DNA of 64,000 nucleotides from Adiantum capillus-veneris (taxonomy: Eukaryota; Streptophyta; Polypodiopsida; Polypodiales; Pteridaceae), in NCBI GenBank assembly GCA_014529385.2, contig CM043963.1:94212412-94276411 (forward strand). The letters are read 5' to 3'. Of the stretch, positions 8,630 through 21,087 are shown piece after piece. Under the pieces are notes generated by a model. The model worked only from the letters and a program-made list of their open reading frames with translations, ran no database searches and was not told the DNA's origin. Position numbers and translations under genes: made by a program. Each line of letters opens with the position of its first letter. Positions within the stretch are counted from its first letter, which is position 1.

Positions 8630-9520
8630 TGTCCCAGAACAATTGGTATGATGAGGAGTGTAGAGAAACAAGAGCCACACTTCAGAGAGAGGTGTCTTTG
8701 GGAGTCATTACTCATAGACAATCACAAATTTCCTTTCGATGGCTTGTGCGACGAAAGAAGAGGACTTATCTCACTCAACTAAAGAAGGAGTTGTATAAGC
8801 TATTTTTGAGCCACCACTCAGGTGAAGCATGGAGATTCTTTCATGAGCACTCCCCTCCACCGGCTATCACATCCACTGAGACTTGGGGTGAGTATGCAAC
8901 ATCTCTTGACACAGTTCCAGGACAACCGCCTCTACCAGACCCCCCGATGCCATGTCCAGAGACATGCATTTTCTTTACCGCTGAGATGGTGAAGAAAGCT
9001 ATTGACAGAATGAGGACTAGGAGAGCATATGATCATGATGGAATGGTAGCGGAGCACTTTATACATGCCCGAGATATACTGGAAGAACTTCTTGCATCGA
9101 TGTTCAATCGAGCCATGTGTGAGGGTTTTCCTGATACTTGGAGTAGGTCGATTGTTGTGCCTATTTTCAAGGCAAGAGATCCAATGATGCGGGAACTATC
9201 GCACCATTATGATTGGGCACACACTGGCCGGGTTATATGCTTCTATTCTTGAGCAGCAATTGAGTACATGGGCAGAGAGAGCAGGCATACGATCATCAGG
9301 ATAGGCAGGTTTCAGGAGAGGTTTCTCCACTCTTGATCGCATATTGACACTCAGAGCTATTATTGAGGAGGGCAGATCACATAGTATGAGGATTTACTAT
9401 ACTTTTGTGGACTTCTACAAAGCATTTTACACAGTCCCTAGAGCTCAACTGATGCGTAGGTTACAAGAGATGTGTTGTCACGAGGACGTGGCAGTTATTA
9501 ACCATGTCACAGAGATGTGG
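8630..9520 (+). pseudogene. Second LINE: linker and N-terminal half of reverse transcriptase
   Basis: The protein runs from a linker after the endonuclease (NNWYDEECRETRATLQ) into RT: FTAEMVKKAI, RAYDHDGMVAEHF, FPDTWSRSIVVPIFKA, then after a frame change AGFRRGFSTLDRILTLRAIIEE and IYYTFVDFYKAFYTVPRAQL. The last is RT motif A, with F-V-D-F-x-K-A-F as in LINE RTs. There is a frameshift and at least one stop (around 9210-9310). The endonuclease is absent because LTR B abuts the 5' side. The coding text stops at VTEMW, where an insertion begins, and resumes at 11225. Confidence 0.85.
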
Positions 9521-11224
9521 CAACTGCTAACCTTAGTTGTTGGTTTCTTTCCAATGATTTTTGTTTAATTTTTGAGACCCTCTTTTTGAAGTTGCAAATG
9601 GTCGGACATTGTATGGCCAATGTGAACGGTAGTTTCACCCGCAGACGGGAAGTTGGTCGGCACTGGAATTCGTACAGTAAGAGGATGTCTAGGCTTAGAG
9701 CAAGATCATACAGGTCCCCCCCGTCGCACTTAGCAAGTTGGTGGATACTAGGAAGTGAACTCAATAAAGGCATAAAGTCAAGGTGGGATCACCAACAGAA
9801 AGTATCCGACAGTTGGGCCACATTGCACTTTTGGATGCGGTCCCAATGAGGATAGATGGTCAGAAGACCAGCGGGAGCCCAACGGAAGCATCTCCTAAAA
9901 TTTAGGGAACTGCTATTTTGGGCCACGAAATGTGTTCGCGTCATTACCTTCGGTATGACCAAGGGAACATTTTAGTACTCTGCTGCAAAGTCAACTGATG
10001 CACAAGTTGAGAGATTTTTAAGCAGGAAGCCCAATGCGGGGAAATTGCATGTATGAGTGCCAAGTGGCACTTTGTGGTCAATTTACCAAGTCTGGGAGAA
10101 CAGAACCCGTAACTGACTTTCTAGAGCAGTTTTGGAGGCTGTTAACTTGGATTTTCAGCCATTTCTCTCCATTTTTGAGCTTCCCATGACTTTGCCTAGG
10201 TCCAAGGAGCTCATTTTCAGCATTGGAAGGCATCAGATGCGTGTTTATAGGGCTGTTTTGCTGCGTTTTCAGCGATACGCAGGTTTTGGCAGCCATGCAA
10301 ATCTTCTCCTTTTTGCATCTGTTTGTTCACAGATGCATTACAGGTCAAGGACAGAAGAGAGGGCGCTCGATTTATGCTGAGAGGATGCTTCATTTGCAAC
10401 CTGTCACAGGTTAAGAGCTATGGAGTGCTTCCTTTCCCTCTCATGTACAGTGTGGTGCTAGGAGTGATGCCTTGCACACTACACACTGCTCTCTCTCTCC
10501 CCTACGTGCAGTTATGTGATGCCCCACAAGAGGGCTCCTCATTTGACTGATGTACAGTTGTGTGGGTTCATGCTTTTGTGCTGAGGCAAGAGCCTCCTTG
10601 AGCAGGAACAGGGGTAGCTAGCTGCTGCTCCAAAGCAGGCACTGGTGAGGGTCATAACCTCACCATACAGGTGCAAAATCAGCGCTGTGTATGCGCTGTA
10701 ATTTTACTGTTTTTCAGCCATACGGACGCCAGGATCATTGGGAATCGTGCCCCACTGGCAAAGGACAGTTAGGGGACTGTTTGGGGCTGAAAACAGGGCA
10801 AAAACCAGTAAATACAGCGTGCTGAATTTACTGTTTTTGGACAGGAATCAGAGGGTATACGACAATGCAAGCGAGTTCCAGCAGGGGAATTGGTTTCGCG
10901 CAAGTTTTGGGGCTGTTATGCTGCCGAAATTTGGCCAAATCAAATGGTATCTAGGTGGATACACGTGAAGGATTCCCAGGACCTTACCTTGTAATTTACC
11001 CTCCTAAAGAATAAAGAAATACCGAAAGGGGCGCCAATTTTGGGGCCTACAGGTTGTCGGCGTCTGCTCGGAGCATTCTAGCTTCCGAGCCGTGTGTGTG
11101 ATGAAGTGTTAATTCTCGTTACAGGTCTCCTTTGCAAAGTGCTCTGTGTGTGTGTTTAAGTAAAGATTTTCGGGTGAAAGCCAACGCCTACCGCCCTACG
11201 GGCCGGTTTCATGTGTATACCCAT
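9521..11224 (+). mobile_element. Unclassified 1.7-kb insertion in the second LINE
   Basis: This splits the RT reading text between TEMW and GIMAPYRTFVGQ. It has no recognisable coding frame. Its right end has AATAAAGAAAT at about 11011, an hairpin-like CCCTACGGG, and GT-rich stretches, which look like the 3' part of a solo LTR. The flanks AGAGATGTGG (left) and AGAGCTGATTTGG (right) are similar and could be a decayed target duplication. Exact ends and class are unresolved. Confidence 0.5.
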
Positions 11225-12062
11225 AGAGCTGATTTGGGGGATCATGGCCCCATACAGGACATTTGTGGGTCAGGTCCGCACTCCCGAGGGGGTGTCTAAG
11301 CTTTTTCACTCCACTATTCGGGGAAACAGGGTTGTCCACTCTCCCCTACTTTATTTGGTATTTATGTGGATGAGGTTTTAGAATACATTGAGAGGAGAGG
11401 CGACAGAGGAGCACACTTAGTACGGACCTGGATCTCATTACTACTATATGCACATGATATTGTGTTGATCTCACATTCACCAGAGGGAATGCAACGACAT
11501 TTGGATACATTGCACACATTTGCTAGTGATAGCGGCTATCGGTGAACCTTGGCAAGACCAAGGTTATGGTGTTCAACACCACACCACAGTGGGTCAGGCG
11601 ATCTGCACCTACCTTTGCATATGGTCAAGAGACGGTGGAGTATACAGATGAACACACTTACCTTGGTGTGTCTTTAGTGTCCCAGTGTTTTCTTTGAGGA
11701 GAGCAGCAGAGACTAGGCTAACGAGAGCATATGCGGCTTTAGGGAAGATGGAGAGGATGTGTTCGCACGTTCAATTTTAGAAACCTCGAACAAAACTATG
11801 GCTTTTCGAAACTTTGGTCACATCAGCTATGCTTTATGGGGTGCAGATTTGGGGGCCATCAGTAGACCACCATAGCCGGGCTTGCACTACTAATGGATGG
11901 AAGTGCATGGACAGGCCTCTGGTCTCTATGATTTCTCGGATAATTAGGGCCAAGCCCTCTGTACCACATGAGATTATCCGTGCAGAGCTCCCTACTCCAC
12001 CAATGGTCATCGAGGCACTCACCAAATCCGTTTCTTTCATGCACAGTATCTGGCATCTCCCT
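11225..12062 (+). pseudogene. Second LINE: RT palm and thumb, catalytic motif mutated
   Basis: The text resumes with RTFVGQVRTPEGVS, then LFGIYVDEVLEYIERRG and LLLYAHDIVLIS (11441-11476). The last is the RT catalytic box, where Y-A-D-D has become Y-A-H-D, so the copy is catalytically dead. It then reads KTKVMVFNTTP and YTDEHTYLGVS, typical of LINE RT. Stops and frameshifts occur (near 11545 and 11690). A C-terminal segment MVTSAMLYGVQIWGP to HSIWHLP reaches LTR C at 12063. Confidence 0.85.
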
Positions 12063-13256
12063 TGTCACGTGACACATCCAACCCTATGTGTCCGTGGACA
12101 AGCTACAGCATGATCAAGGTTCAGTTAGTCCAGTCAGTCTAGATTAGAAGTGATCTGGCACTTTTGTGAGTCTATTCGTAGACCGTGCATACCCAGTCAC
12201 TTAGTGTAGATGCATATCCTCTGGTTGCACACAACGTGATCATCAGTATTCCCATCAGAATCCATAGAATCCATCAGATTCCATCAGGGGAATTTTCCAA
12301 TACATTTAGCCTATTTTACCTATTTTTGGCATTTTTCACTTATTAATTTAAGTGACTTTCCAACAAAAGTAGGTAGGGCAATTTGGGTAAGAAAATATAT
12401 AAGCAAACCAAAGTTAGCACTAAATGGCAGAAGAGGCAACAGGAGCCAAGCTCAGCTGGCAACTTCTCAGCAAGACCAAGCCTTGGTGGATTCCCTCCAA
12501 GCAGCAAATTCCCCCTCATCCCAACGTTTTTGGAAAGCAAGCCTCAGCCTTGGCGATTTTGCATCAGCAGTCATCGCCATACCTCCCAGCCACTAGCGCT
12601 TGCATCAGCATAATCATCCATCGCCAGAAAGCAGACAAGCTAGCATTTTTGAGTTCCAACAGCCTAGTGTTTTGGACAGATGCAACCTGGCGTTTTCATG
12701 AGGATTCAGTCCCCTAAAGAAGCAGCAAGACCAGCCATAAAGAAGTAGCAGATTCAGCCCGGGAAAAACCATCAGTTTTCAGCCTAAAGAACCTCTGTTT
12801 ACAGCCCTAAACCTGCAAATTTTCAGCGACAAAGACCCACAAAAACAGCCCCCAAAATCAGCGTTTTTGGACCTGCAGCAGATTTCAGCCCATAGCGTTT
12901 TTGGACAGCAATAGCAAGATTGCAGATTTCAGCCCTTAGGTCGACTTCGTCGTCACCGTCGTCATCGTCGACATAGACTAGACTTGCATCAGTCTCATGC
13001 ATACCGTTTGTACCTACTACCAATTTGTGCAATCATAAGTAGACCACTCTCGCCGACGAGAGTGGGGCCTTCGGAGGAGAGTTTTACAACGTCTCTGGTG
13101 TCGTATTTCTCTTCTCTCTCTATCTCTTAGTCTCATACACTTGCACGCACAGTGTCCATTCACTTTGTTTGTGCATAAGAACAAAAGGAACCTTGAGCAC
13201 AATTCGGATCACTCATCTTGAGCAAAGCGCAAACATTCATTCCGCTGCACCTTACA
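12063..13256 (+). repeat. Chromovirus solo LTR C inserted in the second LINE
   Basis: 1,194 bp from TGTCACGTGACA to CACCTTACA with LINE sequence on both sides and no purine tract or internal region, so it is a solo LTR. A TATA-like AAAATATATAAGC lies at about 12393-12405. It contains the perfect hairpin at 13044-13065 (stem CCACTCTCG, loop CCGA). The flanks TCCCT and CCCCG do not form a clear 5-bp duplication. Confidence 0.85.
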
Positions 13257-14220
13257 CCCCGGAGACAGATATGCCCCTTCTAGCTTTGGAGTCTTCTCGA
13301 TAGCTTGCCTCACGTCTCCCTCTTGTTGGTATGCACAGATGACAACTTGGTTCAAGCTGCATGGTTTTGACATGGATAGACTACCCCCTTTCCAGTATTC
13401 ATTGGACGCACCCTCCTCGTCTCTCACATGGACCGAGATCACTCAACTCATTAGACAGGACTTGATTCAGTTAGACACTAGGAGGACATGGATATAGCCT
13501 ATGCATGTGCTTGGCACGGAGATGGCTTTCTACAAAGAGCATCTCCTTGAGCTTACAAAGGATGGTTTTGTGATCAGACCCGCCTACATGAACACTCATC
13601 TATCCTATGGATTACGATGTGCTATTGGACAAATGCACACATCGTCACATCAGTTAGAGATTGAGACTGGTAGATTTAGAGCAGTACCAGCAGAGGCGAA
13701 GATTTGTCCTCTATGCCATATAGAGCCAGAGACAAAGTTACATCACATTTATCACTGCCCAGTCTACTATGAGATATGAGGCCATTTCCACTGCCTATTC
13801 GGAGAGGGTTTTGGACCATTGGTCAAAGTTATGAGATCAAGATCAGAGATGCCTTGGGCTATTTTTATTGGAGCTGCGCAGACATAGGGAGAGCCTCTTG
13901 AGGAGACCAGACAGTAGAAGACACTCACACAGGGAGATCACTGATTTTTTCATACTACATGCTCGACATCCAGATGAGCAGGCATCACAGCAAACTTCAG
14001 AGTCCAACTGTACTAGAGATACATTGACTGACAGGGCCACTAAGCTTGGGAGATCTAGACGTCCACGATTGCGAGGGTCATTGAGACATCGGTGGAAGCT
14101 GCATCAAAGGGTCACGACTATTCTGGCACGACATGGGAGACGCCCAGTGAGAGTACTCACTATGGAGGACATTGATGAGCTCCGCCAAAGACCGATGCTA
14201 GATATCATAGGATAGGATCT
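13257..14220 (+). pseudogene. Second LINE: C-terminal region with zinc-binding motif
   Basis: Continues the LINE polyprotein after LTR C, with stops and a frame change. Clear elements are SSLTWTEITQLIRQDL, MNTHLSYGLR, SHQLEIETGRFR, and a zinc-binding C-x2-C-x8-H-x4-C (from CPLC to YHC, about 13706-13762). An Arg-rich tail ends at about 14215. The RSRRPRLRGSLRHRW stretch is strongly basic and could bind nucleic acid. The frame is open from 13868 to 14215 but in a different register from the zinc motif. Confidence 0.75.
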
Positions 14221-15406
<1,186 letters not shown>

Positions 15407-17333
15407 CGAACCAATTATGCCCGCACTCAGGCAGATACGATAATCATCTTCACCAAATCCTGGTGCACAGTGTACAACCCCTGTGCCGCTGTCATCTTTG
15501 ACATATTCATCCGACAGCACCTTAAAGGCTACGCTGGAAAGTTCCAAAAAGTAGTCAAAAAGAGGTTGGTACCTGCGACAAAAAAAACAGTGCATTATTA
15601 GTGATATTCAATGTGAAGATCAATCACAACAACTTATTGCCGTGTACCTTTTTCCAGCTAATTCTGAACCACTCAATCGGGCCAAAATTGTATAGCCACC
15701 AGAATCAGCCTTCTTTTCTCCAGACTTTTCCTTGCTTGAGCCACCATTTTTATCAGAAGACTTGGGATTGTCACTTTTGACGGCTGTGTCCATCACCTTG
15801 GGGACATCACCATTTGGCACCCCTACTTTGGCTTTTCAAGTTGGTAGCTGAGATAGAAGACTCTCTGCAACAATGTAAATAGTCCCCCGTCACCTTGCAT
15901 TGAGCCTAGCAGGCACAAAAGCACAACTATAGATCTCATTAGTGATTAAAAAAGAATTAGTGCCCAAGTGTTTTATTGCACTTATGTACAGCTCACTATA
16001 CTTCTCATTGTGCACTGCCAGCACAAAGAAACCTGGAAGAGCTGCAGAAGCACAATATAGGAAGCCCATAAAATCATCAATGGAACTATAGTTTCCAAAA
16101 TGATTGCAATTATTGGGCACTTGCAGTTCGAACCAGCAAGCAGGAACTTCCAAGGCTACAAGGGATCATACAAAACAAGCGAATTGCTGCTATCAGATAC
16201 AGATATTTCATTTGGGCAAATACATGGTGTGTGCTGATAAACTGAATCAGGATAGAGTTGGCATTGGAAAAAGCTAGGCTCTAATGCTTATCACAGACTA
16301 CAAAAACATATGATCCACACAAATACTTCAAAAGAAAATTGCTAAGTTTCAGACAATCTCAATACAATGCCGTCATCTTGAAGAACTGACTCCATCATCA
16401 AAGAAAATCCAAGAAAAACAATAAACAGTATAACTTGGCTACCACTGATGATTTTTATAGCTGACCTTAACATAACTAAAGTTTGGATTCACACAGAGGG
16501 CTAAATTGCTTGGTAAAGTCCATGGTGTCGTGGTCCAAGCTACCATTGCTGCTCCATCTGCATCCTCCAGCAATGGGAAACTGATCATAACGGAAGGATC
16601 AGATACATCCTGAAAAAGCAGGAGGAAGCGCCAGTTTATAGGCAAACAAGCGCAAGCCCCAGAAATAAGCATCAACTGCAAGGATCATACCTTGTAATTT
16701 AATCCCGTCTCAAAGTTTGAAAGGGGTGTGTTACAACCTATGCTGTAAGGCATGACCTGCATCAAACCCCATAGAGAAACTTGCATCAAAATTTATAAAA
16801 CACCATGATACATGTATCTTGAAAACAAAAGAGCCATTTCCATAATTTTGGAAGTTCTGGCTTTTAATGAAATTTTGGTAATGAAGGCCTGACTTTTAAT
16901 AAGCTTATTACAGATTATTTGAAGCACTCCTTATACTTCACTCAACAAGAATTGCAGACATAAATAACTTAAATGCATACCTTGAAGCCTCGGGGATCTA
17001 AAGTTTGTAGTCACTCTCAAAGTCAATCCACCGTCCCATACGTGTGACAACAGTCTCCCATTCTTTACTATATCTCATTACAATGGCTCTATATTCTTCA
17101 TTATAGACGTCAATTCCCATCTTCAACACATCCTTCACGCTCTTGATATTAAGCTTTTGGTTGATCTCATGGGAGGCCATGGCAGTCCCAGCGAAAATGG
17201 CGAGTCACATGACGGGGCTTGCCCTCAGACAGCTCCAGCTGTCTTTTGAATGCATCCAGCCCCTTCCAAAGGGCAAGGATCTTTTCTCCTGTTGCGGAAA
17301 GTTGAAGTCCTTGCCCTCACACACGTCCTCCAT
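15407..17333 (-). pseudogene. Cytosolic isoleucyl-tRNA synthetase pseudogene, 5' exons
   Basis: Five exons of a eukaryotic cytosolic IleRS are visible on the minus strand. Exon A (17333-16981) starts MEDVCEGKDFNFPQQE and includes HVTRHFRWDCHGLP and VLKMGIDVYNEE. Exon B (16756-16691) reads VMPYSIGCNTPLSNFE. Exon C (16609-16466) carries AWTTTPWTLPSNLALCVN. Exon D (15893-15648) has IYIVAESLLSQLPT and a Lys/Ser-rich linker. Exon E (15572-15407) reads PLFDYFLELSSVAFKVL and GVVHCAPGFGEDDYR. B and C are exactly 22 and 48 codons with GT...AG introns. Defects: frameshifts after PQQE, after CHGLP and in exon D; TGA at 15838-15836; loss in exon A of the YDGPPFATGLPHYGH block (with the class I HIGH-type signature) and of the block before RGFK. 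Nothing after exon E is present. Introns are retained, so it arose by DNA duplication, not retroposition. Confidence 0.93.
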
Positions 17334-18402
17334 GGCGATGCAGCTACTCACGACAAAATGTTTTGTGTGCGCGTGCGTGTGACACAAAGAGCGAAATTGT
17401 ATTGAGTTGAGCAGAAGCTTACGAAGCCCTCCACTCCCGTAAAATAACAAGGTCGTTAAAAAGTGAAGTTCTTGGTTAGAAATGTTATTGAATTGTATGT
17501 GTGAGAAATCATAGAGATGTACTTTATGCTTGGCGATTCACAGTAGCAAATAATATAAAGTGTGGTATGGGAAAATATTCAACTTTGATATGTGAAAGTA
17601 ATTCGATTAGAGAACATTGGTAGGTGTGTATTCTAAGTAAGAATATACAATGATTTTGATTTTATCCCAAGAAACAAGCAGTAGAGAACCATGTAAACTA
17701 TAGTACACGAAAACAATAAATCATGACTGTAAAACATAACTAAATTGGAGGATATCAGTTTCAGTGTATTTCAAGCACGAACATATAATTTTTCTTATGC
17801 TTTGTCATAAGCTTATCTACAAGAATTTACAACTCTCTTTATACTTGTATTCCGATTCTATCTGTAGAGGAACTGTATAGTGGTTGTAGGTTTGCTAAAA
17901 GTGTCATTGAAGTATTTTTTAACGGAAGTTTCGGATTTGGAAATTAAAGAGGGTTGAAAAGGTGTAACCTATAGTTGATCGTTGTCCATCTGGATCTCCA
18001 CCCCAATTGGAATCGCTCCATCCTCGTAGAATGAGCTAGGAGTCTGTACCTCCAGCTGCATAGTGAATGCTTAATGACTTGGTTGCCTTCAAATACCGCA
18101 GAGTCCAAAGATCCTGCTTCAAATGTGACTTGGTGAGTTTCTACATGAAAGAACTAAGAAGTCCCATCGGGAAACTGACATCAAATCAAGTGTTGAGTAC
18201 CCAAATGAGAGAACCAACCAGTTTTTGATGCATTGCAGCATTTGATACATTCTAGCATTTGCTACATCTTGCGAATCATATTGTGACGAAGCTCATGAGT
18301 CAAAGTTTCTTACATTAAGAATGTCTAAAATCTCTTGCAAATTTCTTCTTGTTTTCATTTTTGATTTCTTTGCTCTTGTAGTTTGCTATTTTGGATGGTT
18401 AA
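17334..18402. other. IleRS 5' flank, then unassigned AT-rich DNA
   Basis: 17334-17450 is probably duplicated 5' untranslated sequence of the IleRS gene, as it leads straight into the start codon on the minus strand. The rest is AT-rich with no coding frame or repeat that I can name. Confidence 0.4.
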
Positions 18403-18472
18403 GCTAAAACTCAAGTTCTAAGTGGAATCTTTGAATTGCTAAAACTCAAGTACTAAGTGGAATCTTTGAATT
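18403..18472. repeat. 35-bp tandem duplication
   Basis: Two units starting GCTAAAACTCAAG at 18403 and 18438, with a single clear base difference (GTTCTAAG versus GTACTAAG). Confidence 0.9.
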
Positions 18473-19095
18473 GTGGGTGGCTCTTGAAGCCTCAATCTTT
18501 AGTTTGAGCAAGGACATAGACAAGTTGCAAGCCATTCACTTCACCCCATTTTGTGGAATAGTAGCATTGGTTTAAAGATAAGGTTTGCGACTCAGATATA
18601 TGCAATGTTTTGAAGGTAATATTGTAGTGTAATCAAATCGTATGTTGCCTTCTCTTTTGGTTCCATCTTGAGGAAATGAAATTTGGATGCAGGGCAAGAC
18701 TGTCGTTGTGGCTAGCACTGAAGCTAGTCCCATATGAATTGCGCTAGAGATTGCTCACATTGTGAAGGAGCTCTATGTCTTTTAGTGAAGCCCTCTCTCT
18801 TCGTTGTTCTTTCTAACGCAAGAAACGCTAAAGTGTTTGCTTCTGGCCTCAAATCACCCAAAGGGCTATTTTGAGACATGCATGGGGTGATCAAAGACCG
18901 AGGCATGAGACAGAAGGTAGAGCCCAAATATAAACTGGAATACAAGGAAGTCCTCTTTTCTAGCTCATTCCACCATGTTCTCACTCGCTTCAACGTACAA
19001 CTAATCACCAACCACATTCTCGAAATGCATGAAAACATAATCTTCCTCAACGAGACGCGCTCTCTTTAGAGAGACATCATCATCTATGCAACAAG
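18473..19095. other. Unassigned sequence
   Basis: I see no domain, RNA gene or repeat boundary here. Short frames at 18724-19069 run on both strands and look accidental. Confidence 0.4.
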
Positions 19096-19640
19096 TTTCA
19101 ATCTCTTCTTGCTACTTTGTACTATAGGTACCTCTGGCTTACAGTTCAATCAAAAAGAATATTCCTTTTAGAAACCACCAAACAAGGCTTCCCCAAGTTT
19201 TTTACTCTCTTGGACTATAATACAAGTGCAACTTCCCAACTCATCGAAATTGAGGATCAAGTGCGCCACACCATGGGTTATCTCACTTTGATGAGGGGCC
19301 CAATTTATTGAATAGAGCCTCATGATTCTATAGCTACTACCAATATCAAGATTTACAATCTCAATCAGCTCTTCTCACTACTTCGTACTATGGTCATCTC
19401 TAACCTAGAGTTCAATCAGGAGGAATATTCCTCTCTCATAAACCATCAAACAAGGCTTTCCCAACTTCTTTTCTCTGCTAGGTTACAACAAAGGCACAGC
19501 TTCCCAACTCATTGGAATTGCGACCCAATTATTCTGTTACATCATGAGTTATCTCACCCTGATAAAAGGACCAACTCGCTCGATAGAACCTAATGGTGCT
19601 ATAGTCAGTACCAATATCAAGATTTTCTACTACATTGAAG
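19096..19640. repeat. Degenerate 271-bp tandem duplication
   Basis: Two head-to-tail units. Markers recur about 266-271 bp apart: ACTATAGG/ACTATGG (19121, 19385), GTTATCTCAC (19277, 19548) and CAATATCAAG (19341, 19612). Similarity is high at the ends and lower in the middle. Neither unit has a recognisable coding sense. Confidence 0.8.
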
Positions 19641-20229
19641 ACCAGGAACAATATGGGTCTCCAAGGGCCAACAATTGGTATCGTCATTCTAACACATGCC
19701 ATCTTTCTAGTCTTTGCCCGCTTTGGAATTTGTACACAAGTTATAGTCAGGTAACCCTTCATGTTATCGCATAAAATGAGCCTTTTTTGTTCAAATTGCT
19801 CAAGTATACTGTAAGGAGAATCATGATTTTCAAATCATAGGCATCAATTATTTAGCTTGTTTATTTCATGTTCACAACTCTTGATATGGATAGCTACGGT
19901 TTGCATATTCCAGAGTTTCAGCCAAAGCTGGCCTGAACTATGGAACTACTAAATGTAAATCATGTTGCTATTATATGCAATAAATAAGATCGTACAAACA
20001 CCTACAACTTAGTGTTTCCAAGCTAAGAGAGAGCCGATCAAAGACTATTGCAGTTTTTTCTCCTCTGCAAATAACCTTGTGTATTTCAACACACAGGTCC
20101 GAAATGCATTTCGAGGGTTTGGAAGCAGCTCATAGCAGACACCTTTGCGTAATTCCAACTAACCAATTGGAGATACAGCATCAAGGCATCGACTTTTAGA
20201 TCGGCAGCAAAGTACATGTATCTTGTGCC
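19641..20229. other. Unassigned sequence upstream of the PPR pseudogene
   Basis: AT-rich, no coding frame. It may include the former promoter or 5' UTR of the PPR gene, but no element can be pointed to. Confidence 0.35.
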
Positions 20230-20907
20230 ATGGCCTCAACTATAAGGCAATTCATGTAAGCCTCGAAAGAGCTCTACAAGTTGGATTTTTGCTTGAAGCT
20301 AGTAATGGGGAGGAAGACCACTAGTAGTGTATCGCAAAATGAAGATGACATGCTTGCCAGCCAAGGAGAGCAATCTATCCTCAAAGATGAGTGTTAGGAG
20401 AAAGGTAGGCCTGCCAATGAGCTTATGCATGAAAATTTGCATCAGAATGTGTTGGATCATCAATCATAGCAAAGGGTTGGGCAAGCTTTTGAGAGGTATG
20501 GTGAGGAAGAGGAGCATGAAACTCTAGTGGAAAGTGCAGATGTATGCAATTATTTGATGATTGCACAACTACATATGCATGAGGGTGCTCCACATGATTT
20601 TGTTGTACTTGTTTGCAGCTTGCAATCTTGTAGCAACATATGTTTTGCATAAAGACAAGGGCAAAGAAGTGTGCGAGGAGACTGCAGAGCTTGAATCATT
20701 AAAATCAATTGTTGTAATTGGTAGTGTTGTGGTTGATATGTACACAAAGTGCGGTTAGGTGGAAAAAGCCCATGATATTTCTAACAAGCTTCAAAATCGA
20801 GATGATGTGATATTTCATGCTATGCTAATCGTGAACTTGGCAAAGGAAGCACAATAGATTTATGATAAAATGGGACAGGAGGGCTTCTCTCCAAATTCAA
20901 TCATTTG
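20230..20907 (+). pseudogene. PPR protein pseudogene, 5' part
   Basis: Starts near an ATG at 20230 (MASTIRQF, stop soon after). From 20580 it contains plant PPR text: DFVVLVCSLQSC, then SIVVIGSVVVDMYTKCG, a stop, VEKAHDISNKLQNRDDVIF and IYDKMGQEGFSPNSI. The order V-D-M-Y-x-K-C-G, x-A-x-x-(V/I)-F, M-x-x-E-G-x-x-P-N is that of PLS-class PPR repeats, which bind organellar RNA. Several stops and frameshifts show it is dead. The text breaks at PNSI, where E2 is inserted, and resumes at 28227. The last five bases (20903-20907, ATTTG) are E2's target duplication. Confidence 0.85.
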
Positions 20908-21074
20908 TGTTGGAGTTCAAGCCCAATTGGGCAACAACTTTGTCCGTCGCCCAGAAACTAAGGGGCACGAATCATTCGTCACAGCTCTCCAGATCACGCT
21001 CTTTGAAGCTTATATGATGTACACAAAACACTCTCTGTGTGGCCTTCATGGCACTCTCTCTCTAAATTTCAGCA
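20908..21074 (+). repeat. E2 5' LTR
   Basis: 167 bp, TGTTGGAGTTCAAG to AATTTCAGCA. It matches 27997-28221 but lacks the AT-rich and CT-rich segment found there. CTTATATGATG at about 21007 is a weak TATA candidate. Confidence 0.85.
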
Positions 21075-21087
21075 TGGCATCAGAGCC
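21075..21087 (+). promoter_or_regulatory. E2 primer-binding site
   Basis: TGGCATCAGAGCC directly abuts the LTR end and differs at one base from the initiator-Met PBS TGGTATCAGAGC. Confidence 0.8.

Noticed and set aside
12058-13261. Target-site duplication around LTR C
   Set aside because: The five bases on each side (TCCCT and CCCCG) do not match. The LTR borders are clear from family alignment, so the duplication has decayed or the insertion involved a deletion.
15890-16153. 87-codon minus-strand ORF between IleRS exons C and D
   Set aside because: It lies in the intron of the pseudogene, and its product does not match IleRS.
20908-21074. E2 as a TRIM or small SMART element ending soon after its 5' LTR
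   Set aside because: The only right-hand LTR with a purine tract and the matching ATTTG duplication is at 27997-28221, so the element spans 7.3 kb.
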